64,000 nucleotides of DNA, from NCBI GenBank assembly GCA_029204225.1, contig CM055092.1, positions 80,000,838-80,064,837 of the forward strand. Reading direction: 5' to 3'. Made by a program: the position numbers and the translations under genes. The stretch is from Diphasiastrum complanatum. Taxonomy: Eukaryota; Streptophyta; Lycopodiopsida; Lycopodiales; Lycopodiaceae. Positions 45,884-57,504 of this stretch are shown here, in pieces (position 1 is the first letter of the stretch; each line of letters opens with the position of its first letter). The notes under the pieces were generated by a model. It saw only the letters and a list, made by a program, of their open reading frames with translations. It had not been told where the DNA came from and searched no databases.

Positions 45884-47290
45884 CTTGACAAGTATCTTAT
45901 TTAAAATGAAGTCATGCCAGTGATCTATTTATCGAAAAAAAAAAGTCATCCCTCCCATTTAGACTTGGTTTTAGTTATCACTTGAGGTGGCAAGAGTCCT
46001 TTGCCATGTTGGGGCAGCTGAAGCTTATTTTATGGACCTAGGGACATTACCCAACATGTTGACATTACCAAATCATGAGGCATGGATTCAAGTAGGCCAA
46101 TTACATCAAGACGTTCCATTCATATTTACCATGCAAGTCTGAAACAAGGGGGTCCTTGGCCCATCATCTCGCTTGTCAAGAGAAAAAATAGGTGGTAAGA
46201 GACATTGACCAAGTTGTGAAAGCACTCTAAGTCCCCCTTTTTTTAGAGTGAGATGCACACAACTGATGCTACCACTGCACTTGTCAGGCTCTCAATCTAA
46301 AACCACCATGAGTCTTCTTCTTTTTTTTAGAGCGAAATGCACAAGCGATACTACTACACTCGCCATGTTGTTAGTTTGGAACCACCCTTAGTAAGGTGCT
46401 CTTTCATCATCACATGATGAGTGAAGGTCTATTTATGAAGAACCTAGATCTCAAATATAGTAAGGTTGGTTTCACACTAGAGTGCTTGGCAAGTCCCAAA
46501 TTTAAAATGGAGTCCTCCCATTAGTACCCCCCCCTTTCAGACTTAGTTTGAGTTGCCACCATGAGGTAGATGAGGTGGCATGGGACCCATGCCATGTAGG
46601 GACAACTCATGATCAAGCCCATTGTTTGGGCCTAGGGACATTGCTCGACATGTTGAGTTTCCAAGGCAACTTCACGAAAATGGATCGTAAGGATTCAAAC
46701 TGGCCATTAAATTGAGGCCTTTCATTTGGCACTTGCCAACCAAAGTTTGAAAGGGGGGGAGGGGGTGTTGGTGGTCCATTGCCTGCTGTCAACTCACAAC
46801 CCAAATTCACAAAATGGGCGGGAAGCCAAAGGGTCAGACAAAGGGATTTGCCACGAGTATGCTAACACCACCCCAAGGACCTTTTCAGACTACATTGCTG
46901 GCAAGTCCCTAATTTAAAGTTTTTTCATTGGTCCAAGGCAAAAAAAATGGGTCTCCTCCTTTTTAGACTTATCCTAAGTAGTCACCATGTGGCAAATGAG
47001 GTGGCATGGAACCCTTGCTACTTAGGGGGAAGTCAAGTCCATTGTTTAGATATGGGATCATTGAATGCTGACATGTGGAGTTGCTAGGGACAAGCTAACA
47101 AAAATGGACCAATGATACAACATGACTCAAACTGACCAATCAAATTATGGCCCTCCATTTAACACTTATCAACCAAGTCTAAAAGCAAGGTGGTTCATTG
47201 CCCGTCAACTCACTTCAAAAAAATGAGCGACAGGTCAGAGCGCCAAGCAAAGGGAATTGATTGGTCTGAAATAGCCCTAAGGCTCTTTGA
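45884..47290. repeat. Degenerate tandem repeat array, about three units of 0.4-0.6 kb
   Basis: Similar unit starts lie at about 45884 (GCTTGACAAGTATCTTATTT), 46482 (GCTTGGCAAGTCCCAAATTT) and 46895 (GCTGGCAAGTCCCTAATTT). Each is followed by a TTTAGACTT phrase, then CACCATG and GAGGTGGCA. The first unit holds an internal duplication of about 100 bp (near 46240 and 46330). A related piece is at 40740-40870. No coding capacity. Confidence 0.7.
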
Positions 47291-47416
47291 GGATGGCCCC
47301 AAATAGGAGGGTTTGCCCTTAATGGAAGGTAGGAATAAATCTCAGCCAACTTTCCGCTGCTCTTTTTCTCTTTTCTTTTTTTTCCTCTGGACGGGCGTCT
47401 GCACGAGCTTGTAACG

Positions 47417-50076
47417 ATGTCGTGGAGAGGGCAGCTATCTCAGATCGTTCGGGAGCTTCGCATTCATTTCTGCCAGACCTCGTCCTCCAGCGATGCTACT
47501 CGGTGCATTCTCAGTATTTGATTTTGCGTTTATCATATTCTTCAGTTTGTTTTTATTTAGAAAAACAGCCCTCCTTGCATGAAGAGCTTCTAGATTCCTA
47601 AAGGCTTAGCAATCACTTAAGCCAATTTTCTTCTCGATTTATGTCTTTAATTAGACCTTCTTATCCCACTGGGAAGGGCATCCTATTAACTTTATAGATC
47701 GGAACTATAGTTCAATCAGATCAACATGTCAGTTAGCACCCTATAATCTTAGATCATTGGAAATGTTGTTCTTAGGTTTTTCTTAAGAATTACCCCCTGG
47801 TGGCAGAAATCGAAAGTTTTTTATGTACGACTATAATGTATTATGGAAGGTGCTGGCACAGGACATTATGCCCAGTAAGAATTTTCAAAAAATGCAGCTG
47901 AGAGGGGTTGAGCTTAAAAATGTTTGGGCCAAAGATTGTTTTGTGCCGGATGTTGTGTGCCCGGCGTTGTCCATTGCGTAATGTATTATATATGACTTAT
48001 TCTCACATGACAATTATGAAATGGAATAGGCATCTGCATGTTTGAAATTCAAAAGTGAAATTCTGCCATGAGTTATGGCACTTGAATTTTGTGTGGCCAT
48101 ATACCCTCAAAAAAATAACACATTATGCTTTTTAAGCAGCCTAACAATGGGCAGCCACATTAAATCCATTACGTAAATGTTAGTGTTGTTGATCTTTTTC
48201 AGCCCAAGATATGCTCGGTTGCTCTGCTATTTGTATGACTAAATCGTTCATGCTTAGAGGGCAAATCAAAAGCTTCAGCTGTACAGGGACAGATAGAAGA
48301 TAACTGTCACTATGTTATTGTGTAATGTTCGTTTCTACAGGTTAAATTTGCAGCTTCAGTTTTTGATGGATAGAGATAAAACTTAACCATCTCATCAAAT
48401 ATCAAAATCAACGATCCATGGGTGAAAAATTTTCTTTATTTTTTGGAAATAAACTTACTGCAACTTGGGAGACACATATTTTGACAGTCTTGCATTCCGA
48501 GGTATGTGGATCTTCACAGATGATAATCTTGCATTTACTCAGGTTGAGGATCATCGGAAACATTTCCAGAAAGCCGAGTGGGCAAGTGGGTTATCCACCA
48601 TGCTGGACAGCTAGTGAGTACAGAAATGTTTCCACTGTCCATTAATCATAGCCTCCTAGAACTTTCTAGTTCTTGAAGCATATTGGAGGCCTTTAAGAAC
48701 CAGTCCATCCCTCACTTATGCTCAACTAAGTATATGAAATAGATGTGTTTAAGCATCCTACTAGTGTATATTTTGTACCCTCTTGATAAGTGAGCCCATA
48801 AGTCGGGAAGAGGGCGCATAACCCTACTAGGGAGAGGGAGAGAAACGACGTGTGCCTTGCAGAAAGGAAAACCTAACTTGCGAACCTCTTGATGACATGA
48901 GGTTGTGGGTGTGAGGGTATAAAGTCCTCACAACAGGATTCTAGTCCAAGCATACCATACAAAGCAACAACACATGGGAACTGGTGGAGGTTAAACCAAC
49001 CCAACCAAACCTAGATCGTACAGATCTAGGCCCCACCTCAAGCTATGGATCAATCAGAATCATGGAAAGAGGAGTCACACCAGCAGCATGTAGCTACCAA
49101 TCACAAAATCAAGCATACACTGACACCTCACTGGACACCTCTGCAGCCTATCTGGGCATGTACACATAAGGGCCCCAATTCCCTTATAGTCACAATTAAC
49201 TTAACGTTGTGCAAGCTAAAATAGCTTGTCCAACGATTTATCCAGTCTTCAACAACTTCCGGGCAGTTAAATTTTTTATCGCCGGAAAATATTTCCGGTT
49301 GGTAGCCCAAGTTGTTAGAATTAATAGCTTGCAGTTGTTTAAATAGATTTTGCATTTGTTTATCCCGTTGTTTATTGCTTTGATGAAGTTCTAAAACTGC
49401 CTTGCCTAAAGTTCGCAACAGTTTTTCTGAGTCTAGGGTGTCATCAATGCCGCGTGAAGCCGGCTGAATTTCCGTATTTCCCCCATCACTTCTTGGTGAT
49501 GCCGGGTGAATCTCGGTACCAAAATTTCATAGTATCCATTCGCTTGCCAATTGAAAATTAAATTTTTTTTGTTCAATTAACACTTTTATTACGGGTATAA
49601 TAGTTGCTAAACCAAGCAATGTCTACAAGGACCATACGTGCTTTCATTTACAAATTATACCAATGAATCGGCAAATGGGTGCTAAGCAAAAAAACCGGAA
49701 TTAAAACGTCAATGCACCGAAAACCCATTAACAACTATTAGCTCATATAACAACTTTACTCAAGCTATTACATTTTACTGCAAGCATATTATCACAGTTT
49801 CATAAGACTTGGAAATACTGACAGGGAAAAATTACGGAACAACCCCATAATTAAAAAGCTAAGCATACCACCCCGCCTCTCCCCCCCGCCCCCCAACCAA
49901 CAACTCGCACATTGCATGACAAGACTCAAGTTTACAAAAAATAAACTGGATGTTCCCATGCCACGACCCCCACCGCCCCCGCTTTCCCTCTCTTTTGCCC
50001 TCCTCTCATCTCGGGCTCCTTCATGAGTCCTCCCTCACGCTCATTACAGAACACCAGGAGGCATCCAGGCCCGAAC

Positions 50077-50137
<61 letters not shown>

Positions 50138-53100
50138 CGGGTCAGGGAAAGGGGGATGAATGTGCGCTCATCCCCGTGTGTACTCCTCCAGATCATGCAG
50201 GTTTGAAGGCAGGCAGAGGGCAGATTCCAGCGGTTTCCTAGCTTCATCTTTTTTTGAGTTTCCTCTCAGTTTTTCAAGTTTTATGCTACAGGAAGCAATG
50301 AGCCCAATGCGTCTGCTGTTTTTTGCAGATTAACCCTGCTCTACCAGCGTTTTACAGTTTACTTTGCCTTAAAATAGTTAGTTTCCAGATTTGCAGGGTT
50401 TTGCCATCACTGTGCTTGAAAACCAGTTGTTATGTTGCCAAAAATTTTCAGAAAACTAGTTTTGCAGGCTATTTATAAATACTTTAACAAATAGTCATCA
50501 GAACCCAACCATCCTCAAGAATGGCTTTACAGGCTCACAATCCTGCAAACAAACCGCTAGTTTGCTGGAAAACGAAACATAAGCATGTGATTCACAGTAA
50601 GCAGCCTTGCAATCCTGTCAAACATCACCAACACTAAACAACCAACCGGTTAGAGTATTTTTGCTTCTATTCCAACCTATTCCCACCGATTTAAACCAAA
50701 CCGGCTTCCAAACATGCAATAGACAGCATTTAAAATACAATAACCATTCATAAGAAGAATAAGAGCCTATAGCCAACCAATGAAGTAACTTGTTGCTTTC
50801 ACCAAGATGCTAACCACAGAGTAATCGGCAACAACAGAATTGACACGAAATTCCTTCCAAGAAACCAATTTGAAAAGCATAAAAACGAAACGATTGTGAA
50901 CCTGGTAGTGCACTTACCACACAATCGATTGCAAACTGTTTGTTGCTTACTCCGCCGGATTCTCGAGAAAACGTCGAGATTTCCACTCAACACTTTCGAT
51001 GGTAAATCCTGCTTAGACTGGCTCTGATACCAATATAAAGTCCTCACAACAGGATTCTAGTCTAAGCATACCATACAAAGCAACAACACATGGGAATTGG
51101 TGGAGGTTAAATCAACCCAACCAAACCTAGATCGTACGGATCTAGCCCCCAAGCTATGGATCAATCAGAATCATGGAAAGAGGAGTCACACCAGCAGCAG
51201 ATAGCTACCAATCACAAAATCAAGCATACACTAGTGAGAGCCCAGCAGGTATACTTATACCCTCCAAGGCCCATGCACCACTAGTAGTGCACTGTGACAC
51301 CTCACTGGACACCTCTACAGCCTATCTGGGCCACGTCATCCAGTTCCCTAATGACTCACTGATAGACCCATACCAACTCCACCACATGTGTTTAGGCCTA
51401 CAACCATCAATTATGACCATGTACACATAAGGGCCCCAATTCCCTTATAGTCACAATTAACTTACGGGTTGTTGGTCTACCGGTCCCTAGCGTGGACACG
51501 CTACCCGAGACCAGTCATGGGCATGACAAAGGGGGTCACATGGAAAGAGGCCCAAATAGGAGGTTGGGAGAGCGTGAGGAAGAAGAAGGATTTCGTGGGG
51601 GAATGCGGAATTAGTTTGCATGGAATGACAAGCATAGTATCCATAGCAACTCACCCTCCACCACTCAAAGGGACTGTATGAGAGTTTCTCACCAAAAACA
51701 AAATAGGCTAGAGAATTGAACTATTAGTGATTGCAAGTTATTTGACTTGTAGATTTCGGGAGGCCCTTAGGAAGCTCTCAAGATATGTTAGCATAGACAT
51801 AAGCATTGCATGAACCTCCAAGAGGGCTTGTGTGCTACCATTTGGCCCATGACCCAGTCTTATGTACTTAAATAACATTAGGTCCCAAGGATCCACTAGA
51901 CAATAGTCATTGTAAAAATGTCAAGCCTTTCAGACAATACATGTACTATTGTTAATAATGAATGTAATAACGGTCCTAAAATGTGTCCATAATTCTCGTA
52001 CTACAAGGAAGTATGCACTCATTTCAGAAAAGGAAGCATATGAATGTGGAACAGGGAAAGCTATTTAGATCACCAATCTTAAGATCCATTTGGATCTGAG
52101 ATATTAGAAAAAACAACAAAAATCAGTATTTTTAGATACGCACGAGTTTGGACAAAAAGATGCTACTACCTAAAAATAGGCGTAGTTAGCATTCCAATTG
52201 CTCTCACATAACGAATCAACCACTTAGTGCCTGTGTCATTCTTTGTACCAATGTTGCCTCGGAATGCGTTTTGGGGCCTATACCGTTCCTGAACGCTGTT
52301 CGAAACACATTCAATTTAATTTTTAAATATATATTTGATAAATCTATATAGATAAACTTGCAGAGATGAGGGTCTGGGCTGGACGCGGGCATTCTGCGTC
52401 CGCGTCCAGCGTCCGGACCCAGACGCGTCCGGCCTCCGGACGCGTCCTATTTTTTTTTTCAAATTTTTTTACACGTAAAAAAATTTGAAAAAAAAAAAGT
52501 GCGTCCGGGGTGGACGCTTCCACCCCCGGACGTGCCCCTGGCTCGTCTGCGTCCAAACGCAGACGCGGACGTGCATTCGCGTAAAAAAATTTGAAAAAAC
52601 AAAAAGTGCGTCCGGGGTGGACGCTTCCACCCCCGGACGTGCCCTTGGCTCGTCTGCGTCCGGAGGCAGACGCGGACGTGCATTCGCGCCCGGGGTCCGC
52701 TTCCTTGGATATAAAGATATTTGTGTGTCACATTTGTGCCTATGCATGGGGTAGGAGGATGCACCCACGGTGGGTGCATCCTCCCACATGAACATCTTTT
52801 AGTTCAAAAATGTGAAATAGTCTTTTATGCATGGAGTATGATGCATGACATAGTGTGCATTTGTTTGGTAGGGCCCCCCAAAATTCATTCCCTATGTCAA
52901 TCCTCCTCCCCCCATATGGCCTTTTTGGGAATGTGTGGAGTTGAGTACGGTCAATTGAATGGTACAAAATTAGTGCATTTTGTCATTGAAACTTGCATAA
53001 TACGATCGTCTTATTGTCATGCTTCCCATTTTGCATCAGTATGGTTTAGTCGTTCTTCTCTCACTATCATTGTTTGAAAAGTGATTGGTTTATATCAAAT

Positions 53101-53909
53101 TTTGAAAGTGGTTGAGGTTCTTTTTTTGTCCATCTTTAAAAAGAAGCTCATATTGAAAGTCAGGAGAATCTTTTCTTCCAAAGAGTGTGTGGTCTTACAA
53201 ATTTCAATTTGCAGGGAATTCATACTAAAGAATTACAAAGACTTGAAGACACTGAATCCAGGACTTCCTATTCTCATTAGAGAGTGTAGTGGAATCCAAC
53301 CACGTTTATGGGCTCGTTATGGTAAGTTGATTTGTAGTAATCAGGACTACTATTTTTTCATTTAAGCTTTCAATAGTTTTTGTGTGTTGACTAATTGTTT
53401 AACTCGGCCGCCATGTATGGATTTAATTGATGCATGTGACTCGAGAATAAAAAGATGTGTTGTCTGTAATTCAAACCATTATGATATCTAGTTTTTCTAA
53501 AAAAAGGGTAGTTTCAATAATTCTATAGTGCGACCTGCTCACAATTTATTTTCAAGCATTTCAAGTGATTGCCGCATTCGATTGATTTGTTTTCTGCGAT
53601 AGAACTTCATATAATTCATGCCACTTGTTTTCAGAAAGATTCTTATCTCTCTCATCATGCCAAACAGTTGTGCGTATGTTTATCCTTTTTGATTGAACAG
53701 TTTTTACTCGTATGCGTTGTATCTCTCATTAGTCGTACTATAAACTAATCTGGCAGATTTGCACTCAAAGTTTGTACAATGATTCCTGAATTTGAAAAAC
53801 CAACATCCATTTTGCAGCATATGGAGTCGAGCGCAGCGTCCCTTTGGAAGGGTTGACAGAGCCACAGATAACTGCAAAGTTGGAGGAACTATCTAAATAT
53901 GCTTCATAG
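47417..53909 (+). CDS. NDUFA2: NADH dehydrogenase (ubiquinone) 1 alpha subcomplex subunit 2 (NDUFA2/B8)
   Basis: Three exons: 47417-47502, 53215-53321 and 53818-53909, all with GT donors and CAG acceptors and compatible phases, giving 94 residues. The protein starts [20 protein letters not shown] and continues with [20 protein letters not shown] and [14 protein letters not shown], very close to plant B8 subunits (about 97 residues). It is an accessory subunit of mitochondrial complex I with a thioredoxin-like fold. The two conserved cysteines (Cys19, Cys53) that can form a disulfide are present. Like its relatives it has no long cleavable presequence. Intron 1 is 5712 bp and contains a small inverted-repeat element, a nested LTR element and CpG-rich repeats; intron 2 is 496 bp. 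An AATAAA follows 190 nt after the stop. Upstream of the ATG is a pyrimidine-rich leader, and the tandem array ends about 130 bp before it. Confidence 0.94.
47839..47982. mobile_element. Small inverted-repeat element, copy 2 (in NDUFA2 intron 1)
   Basis: It shares with 33227-33374 the ends TATTATGGAAGG and CCATTGCGTAATG, and the internal words TGCCCAGTAAGAATTTTCA and TTGAGCTTAAAAA. Both ends are bordered by AATGTATTAT here, a possible target duplication. Confidence 0.65.
48918..49203 (-). repeat. 3' LTR of the intronic element, internally deleted
   Basis: 286 bp. Compared with the 5' LTR two segments are absent (about 60 and 90 bp, corresponding to the parts after 51231 and after 51330). Confidence 0.82.
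49204..49530 (-). pseudogene. Gag N-terminal fragment of the intronic element
   Basis: An open frame holds [20 protein letters not shown] (helical), then [20 protein letters not shown] and [15 protein letters not shown]. The latter resembles the F-S-G...DWI start of a retrotransposon gag domain. It is cut by the 3' LTR directly after that, so no capsid could be completed. No other coding part is present in the element. Confidence 0.6.
50079..50133. repeat. (GA)n microsatellite
   Basis: About 27 GA units inside the internal region of the intronic LTR element. Confidence 0.97.
51020..51032 (-). promoter_or_regulatory. Primer-binding site, initiator tRNA-Met type
   Basis: The minus strand reads TGGTATCAGAGCC, an exact copy of the standard plant copia-type PBS. 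Confidence 0.9.
51034..51464 (-). repeat. 5' LTR of the intronic element
   Basis: 431 bp, nearly identical to the 3' copy where both exist (AGTCCTCACAACAGGATTCT, TGGATCAATCAGAATCATGG, AAGGGCCCCAATTCCCTTAT). The PBS follows two bases after its end. Confidence 0.85.
52376..52700. repeat. CpG-rich repeat with two 106-bp units and an AT palindrome
   Basis: Units at 52474-52579 and 52580-52686 are nearly identical (GTGCGTCCGGGGTGGACGC, CACCCCCGGACGTGCCC) and very rich in CpG. Before them, 52450-52498 is an almost perfect palindrome of T10 CAAAT7 and its complement. 52376-52440 holds related GTCCGG/ACGCG words. Probably part of a short mobile element; the frames crossing it are artefacts. Confidence 0.8.
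52754..52784. repeat. 31-bp perfect palindrome
   Basis: GGAGGATGCACCCAC and GTGGGTGCATCCTCC are exact complements around a single central G. Confidence 0.95.
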
Positions 53910-54095
53910 TATATTCTTCATTGAGAAAGCATTTACAATTTTCCATTTAACCAGTTCCCTCCTTACTGCTTTGAATGCCAAAGTTACAAAAATATTGCAA
54001 TAGAACTTCCCTGTTCAGTAGATAGTTAATGGTCAGATTTTTGAAAGACAGTTTGAGTAAACTTGTAGTGCCTAATTTTAAAGATCTCTTACTTG

Positions 54096-54101
54096 AATAA
54101 A
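54096..54101 (+). terminator. Polyadenylation signal of NDUFA2
   Basis: AATAAA about 190 nt after the stop codon, a usual distance for a plant gene. Confidence 0.5.
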
Positions 54102-54971
54102 GTATACGTCAATACTAGTTATATTAATGTTTGGCACTTGCTTTTGGGTGCCATAACCAAGTCATTATGATTGTCTATGTTCTGTCTGTGGTTCTTGAGC
54201 ACTTGTTTATCCGTGTTGAATGGCTTGTAGTTATTTTGAAGAGCCAAAGTTGACATTTTGGATATTTTAGGATACTGTTTATCAATGGATTCCATCTGTA
54301 TGTTAATCAAGCAATGTTGTTTGTGAGATGCTCTCTGACTAGCTGCAAAGAGTCTGAGCTCTATTCACAGTTAAAGCAACATGAGCTTGTCCTTTTTAAG
54401 AAGGATTTTTCTTTTAGGCTTGAAATGTGTTTTAAAAAAGTTTCAAATTCTATTTATATTTTGTCTCCCTTCGTTTCAAATTTTTGTCCTTCCTTCTCTG
54501 AAGCCATTATTCTGGTGTTTGCTTAGAAGGGTTTGAATTGGATGAATTCTACTACACAGATGAAGCTGGTCAAGTTTTAGATCATCTTAAGTTCAGAAGA
54601 GGTATTTAAGTAGTGAGCCATAACACGGTCTACGCAAGAGAATCCGGATTCTTTCGAAACCTTAGCTTGGGTACTGATGAGACATAGGCAATGCTGTTTG
54701 GCTATGGCTTTTTGTTTACTGAATCCTTTATTATTGTATATAGATCCTTTGACTTTTTGGTTGCACGCATATTTTTTCTAAGCTTTACCTAATGACATCA
54801 CTGACTTCCCAATTTAAATTTGTGAAATTGGACATATTCTAATTTCTCAAATAGATATAATAGATATATATCATAGTTGCAGCAAATCTAATTTTTGCGA
54901 ATCACGATTCGCTGCACAGATTCACTAAACAAAAAAAAAAACAAAAACCAGTCCATGTGCCATTCGCCACC

Positions 54972-54972
<1 letters not shown>
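54102..54972. other. Downstream region of NDUFA2
   Basis: A short coding-looking stretch at 54526-54602 (EGFELDEFYYTDEAGQ) follows an AG acceptor-like site and precedes a GTATTT; I could not assign it. Nothing else is supported. Confidence 0.3.

Positions 54973-55030
<58 letters not shown>
54973..55030. repeat. (GA)n microsatellite
   Basis: About 29 GA units. Confidence 0.97.
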
Positions 55031-55036
<6 letters not shown>

Positions 55037-56008
55037 GGGCAAATGATGTCGAATTTCATAAGCATTCAATATCCATCTACTAATTGATCTAGAGGTGGTG
55101 CACACAGTGGCAATGGCATTCGAGCTGTGGCAAGATGAATCTTCAAAAGGAGTTTTTGGTAAGCATATGCCCCTTTTTTTGAAAGTGATTACATTGAGTT
55201 GTATGCAACCAAATCAGGTGATTTAGGGTTCTAAACCACCTCACTCCATGCCTACGATTATTCCTGCAGCGTTACATTCAACTGTTTAAACACTCCTAGC
55301 AAGATTTGATTGACACACACAAAATCCATGTGTTTTTGGCCCTTTTTTTGAATTAATCTGTAGGCATCCGATTCAGGTGATTTTTGAACCTAGGCTATGT
55401 TTCTACATGCCTACAAATACTCCTACGCTGTTACTTTCACTTGTCATCGTCCGTAGTGAAAGTTCCAAGTGCCAAGCCCTAAATCCATGTAGCATATTCA
55501 CTATACTGCTTTGAATTGCTCACAACAGATGTGATAGAAAAGCATCCAAAACAAACCCCAAATTTTTTTGTTCTATAGTAAGTTTCAACCACATCAATTT
55601 GAAAACACTGCAAAGCTTAGCAAGCATCAAAGAAGACATTTGGAAAGCATGGAAAAACCTAGAACTGCTCCACAGTCGAATGCCTACATATCGGATTAGA
55701 GTGAGGGCCAAAAAACACATAGGATTAGGGCATGGGATTGGAAGCTTCCACTACGAACAACAATGGGCAAAACGTAACGGCATAAGAATATCTACAAGCA
55801 TGAAGAATAGTAGTGTAGCCCTAAACAAGACCTACATCGGATGCTTGCAGATCACTTCAAAGTTAGGGCCAAAAAACGATGTTTAGGGTTTAGGGTTTAG
55901 ACACTATACTAAATATCTTCTCGTATGTTTCTTTTGTAGGACTGATTTGACACGATTCCGGTTATTGGCAGAGGGCTTTGGTCATAGGTTGATCTTGTAG
56001 AAGGGGAT
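55031..56008. other. Non-coding, diverged direct repeat and a short telomere-type tract
   Basis: Two diverged copies of a roughly 170-bp phrase (both with TCAGGTGATTT, ATGCCTAC and TCCT near 55215 and 55375) lie in tandem. 55881-55900 is almost three units of the plant telomere repeat TTTAGGG. Confidence 0.5.
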
Positions 56009-56371
56009 GTGTCTACGTTCATTGGTTCAAGTACCCATAGATGGAGATGCCTACATTGTGGTGGGACTTTCAGTGGATCACTCACCAAGATCATGGCTCA
56101 CCTACTATGGCTCAAGGGTATAGTTCCTTGCCCTCGCATATTTGAGAAGGAGGTGCAGAGATTGACATACATGTATGGGCCTCATGGTATACCCTGCCCT
56201 GCCCTGAGACCAGCAGAGACCTTTGTTCAGCGGTCAGCAACAGGGGCAGGTTCTGGATTAGGTGTAGGGCCTAACACAGGTGCAAGTGCAGGTGCACATG
56301 TAGCAGGCCAGAGGCTTGTTGACGTGCGGTACACAATCTCCACTAGTTCCAACCGCAACAGTAGGGCCTAG
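56009..56371 (+). pseudogene. hAT-type transposase N-terminus with BED zinc finger
   Basis: Residues 12-41 read WRCLHCGGTFSGSLTKIMAH then LLWLKGIVPC. They give Cys14, Cys17, His31 and Cys41 in the arrangement of plant hAT BED fingers, which bind DNA. After residue 75 the frame becomes Gly/Ala-rich linker and stops at 56371. A further low-complexity frame follows at 56402-56602. The RNase-H-like catalytic core and the C-terminal dimerisation domain were not found, so this is a broken hAT element. Confidence 0.7.
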
Positions 56372-56602
56372 TTTCGGTCCACACGTATTAGAGGAGCATA
56401 TGTGTCAGTGGCAGGCCCTTCTCATCACGTGTTGTTATCGGTAGCAGATGCACCAAATCTTGCCATAGAGGGGGGAGGCCACCTAGCATTTGGCACTCCA
56501 CAGTTAGACACAACCTTAGCTCACCCACCCGTGGCATCTTCATGGTGTGCTAGACCACGAGCGGCCTATGTACAACACAGAGGGGTTAGAGCCAGGCGGT
56601 AG

Positions 56603-57461
56603 ACCTTAGATCGTGGTGGATGGCAGAGAGAGCTGCATGGCAGACGTATCAAACAAGTCAATTGCCACATCATCCATTGGTGGTTAGTGTTGACCTTCTA
56701 GATTCCTACAATTTAGGAGATAACTCCTACAATGTAGGGGATTTGACATTTGACTCAAATAAAATCGAAGTACAATGGATCAAGTATCATTTCACACGTG
56801 GGGGCATTTCGTCACACGTGTGGATCCACATAGATACCAAACAAATTGCTTAAACAATGTGAAAATTGCTAAAATCTAACAATAATCTCAATTTCATTCA
56901 CATGCATTCTATTCTATACTAACTTCCATATTCGACCAAAATTATTTTCATATTTTTCTCTCAATTACTTTTGATCGTGCATTGACTTAGGCTCCTAATA
57001 TGACTAGGCCATCTATAAGTACATCCATTTTTGCCTACATCTACGTTCCCTACCGTAGGGGGTTCCAATGGTTTGGCCACAGCTCCCATCACCAGAACAT
57101 ATAGACATGTATATCTATAGACTTGAAGTATGAGCAACATAAATTGTCAATTAAGTTCCAATGGTGGTAAAGTCTTGTTTTGTGTGGATGTATAAGGAGG
57201 CAACATGCTATGACCTACTAATATTCATATGTACCAACTCAAGTCATGTACCGCTTCATCTGTACGATGGAAGCAATAAATGTTATCACACCTTAAAAGG
57301 TTTTGGTTTTCAGCTTTCATATGTGATACCTACCTAAAAGTTTCACTAGTAACACATTGTTTTTAAAGAACTTCTAGAATTTCTTTATAATCCCAATACA
57401 TTCAATTGTGCCCAATGATGAGGTACCAGCTATAATATGCTCACCATGGTTTGGCTACTTG

Positions 57462-57462
<1 letters not shown>
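56603..57462. other. Unassigned stretch after the hAT fragment
   Basis: One 77-codon frame (56620-56853) contains a small duplicated phrase (YNLGDNSYNVGD). Otherwise non-coding and AT-rich. Confidence 0.35.

Positions 57463-57503
<41 letters not shown>
57463..57503. repeat. (TG)n microsatellite
   Basis: About 20 TG units, followed by TTGCAACCATGATTCGCGAA. Confidence 0.96.

Positions 57504-57504
<1 letters not shown>

Larger units (their letters stand above)
48918..51464 (-). mobile_element. Nested non-autonomous LTR element in NDUFA2 intron 1
   Basis: 5' LTR (51464-51034), PBS, about 1.8 kb of internal DNA with one gag-like frame, and a shortened 3' LTR (49203-48918). It lies antisense to NDUFA2. 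No protease, RT or integrase. Flanks AGGGT and CGGGT could be a mutated 5-bp target duplication. Confidence 0.8.

Noticed and set aside
48418-48645. Coding exon inside NDUFA2 intron 1
   Set aside because: A stretch reading [17 protein letters not shown] looks protein-like, but it is unrecognised, lacks clear splice sites on both sides and would break the NDUFA2 frame.
50023-50241. Arg/Glu-repeat ORFs
   Set aside because: Artefacts of the (GA)n microsatellite.
52459-52795. Several overlapping ORFs on both strands of about 100 codons
   Set aside because: They are repeated translations of the 106-bp CpG-rich units, open only because stop codons are rare in that composition.
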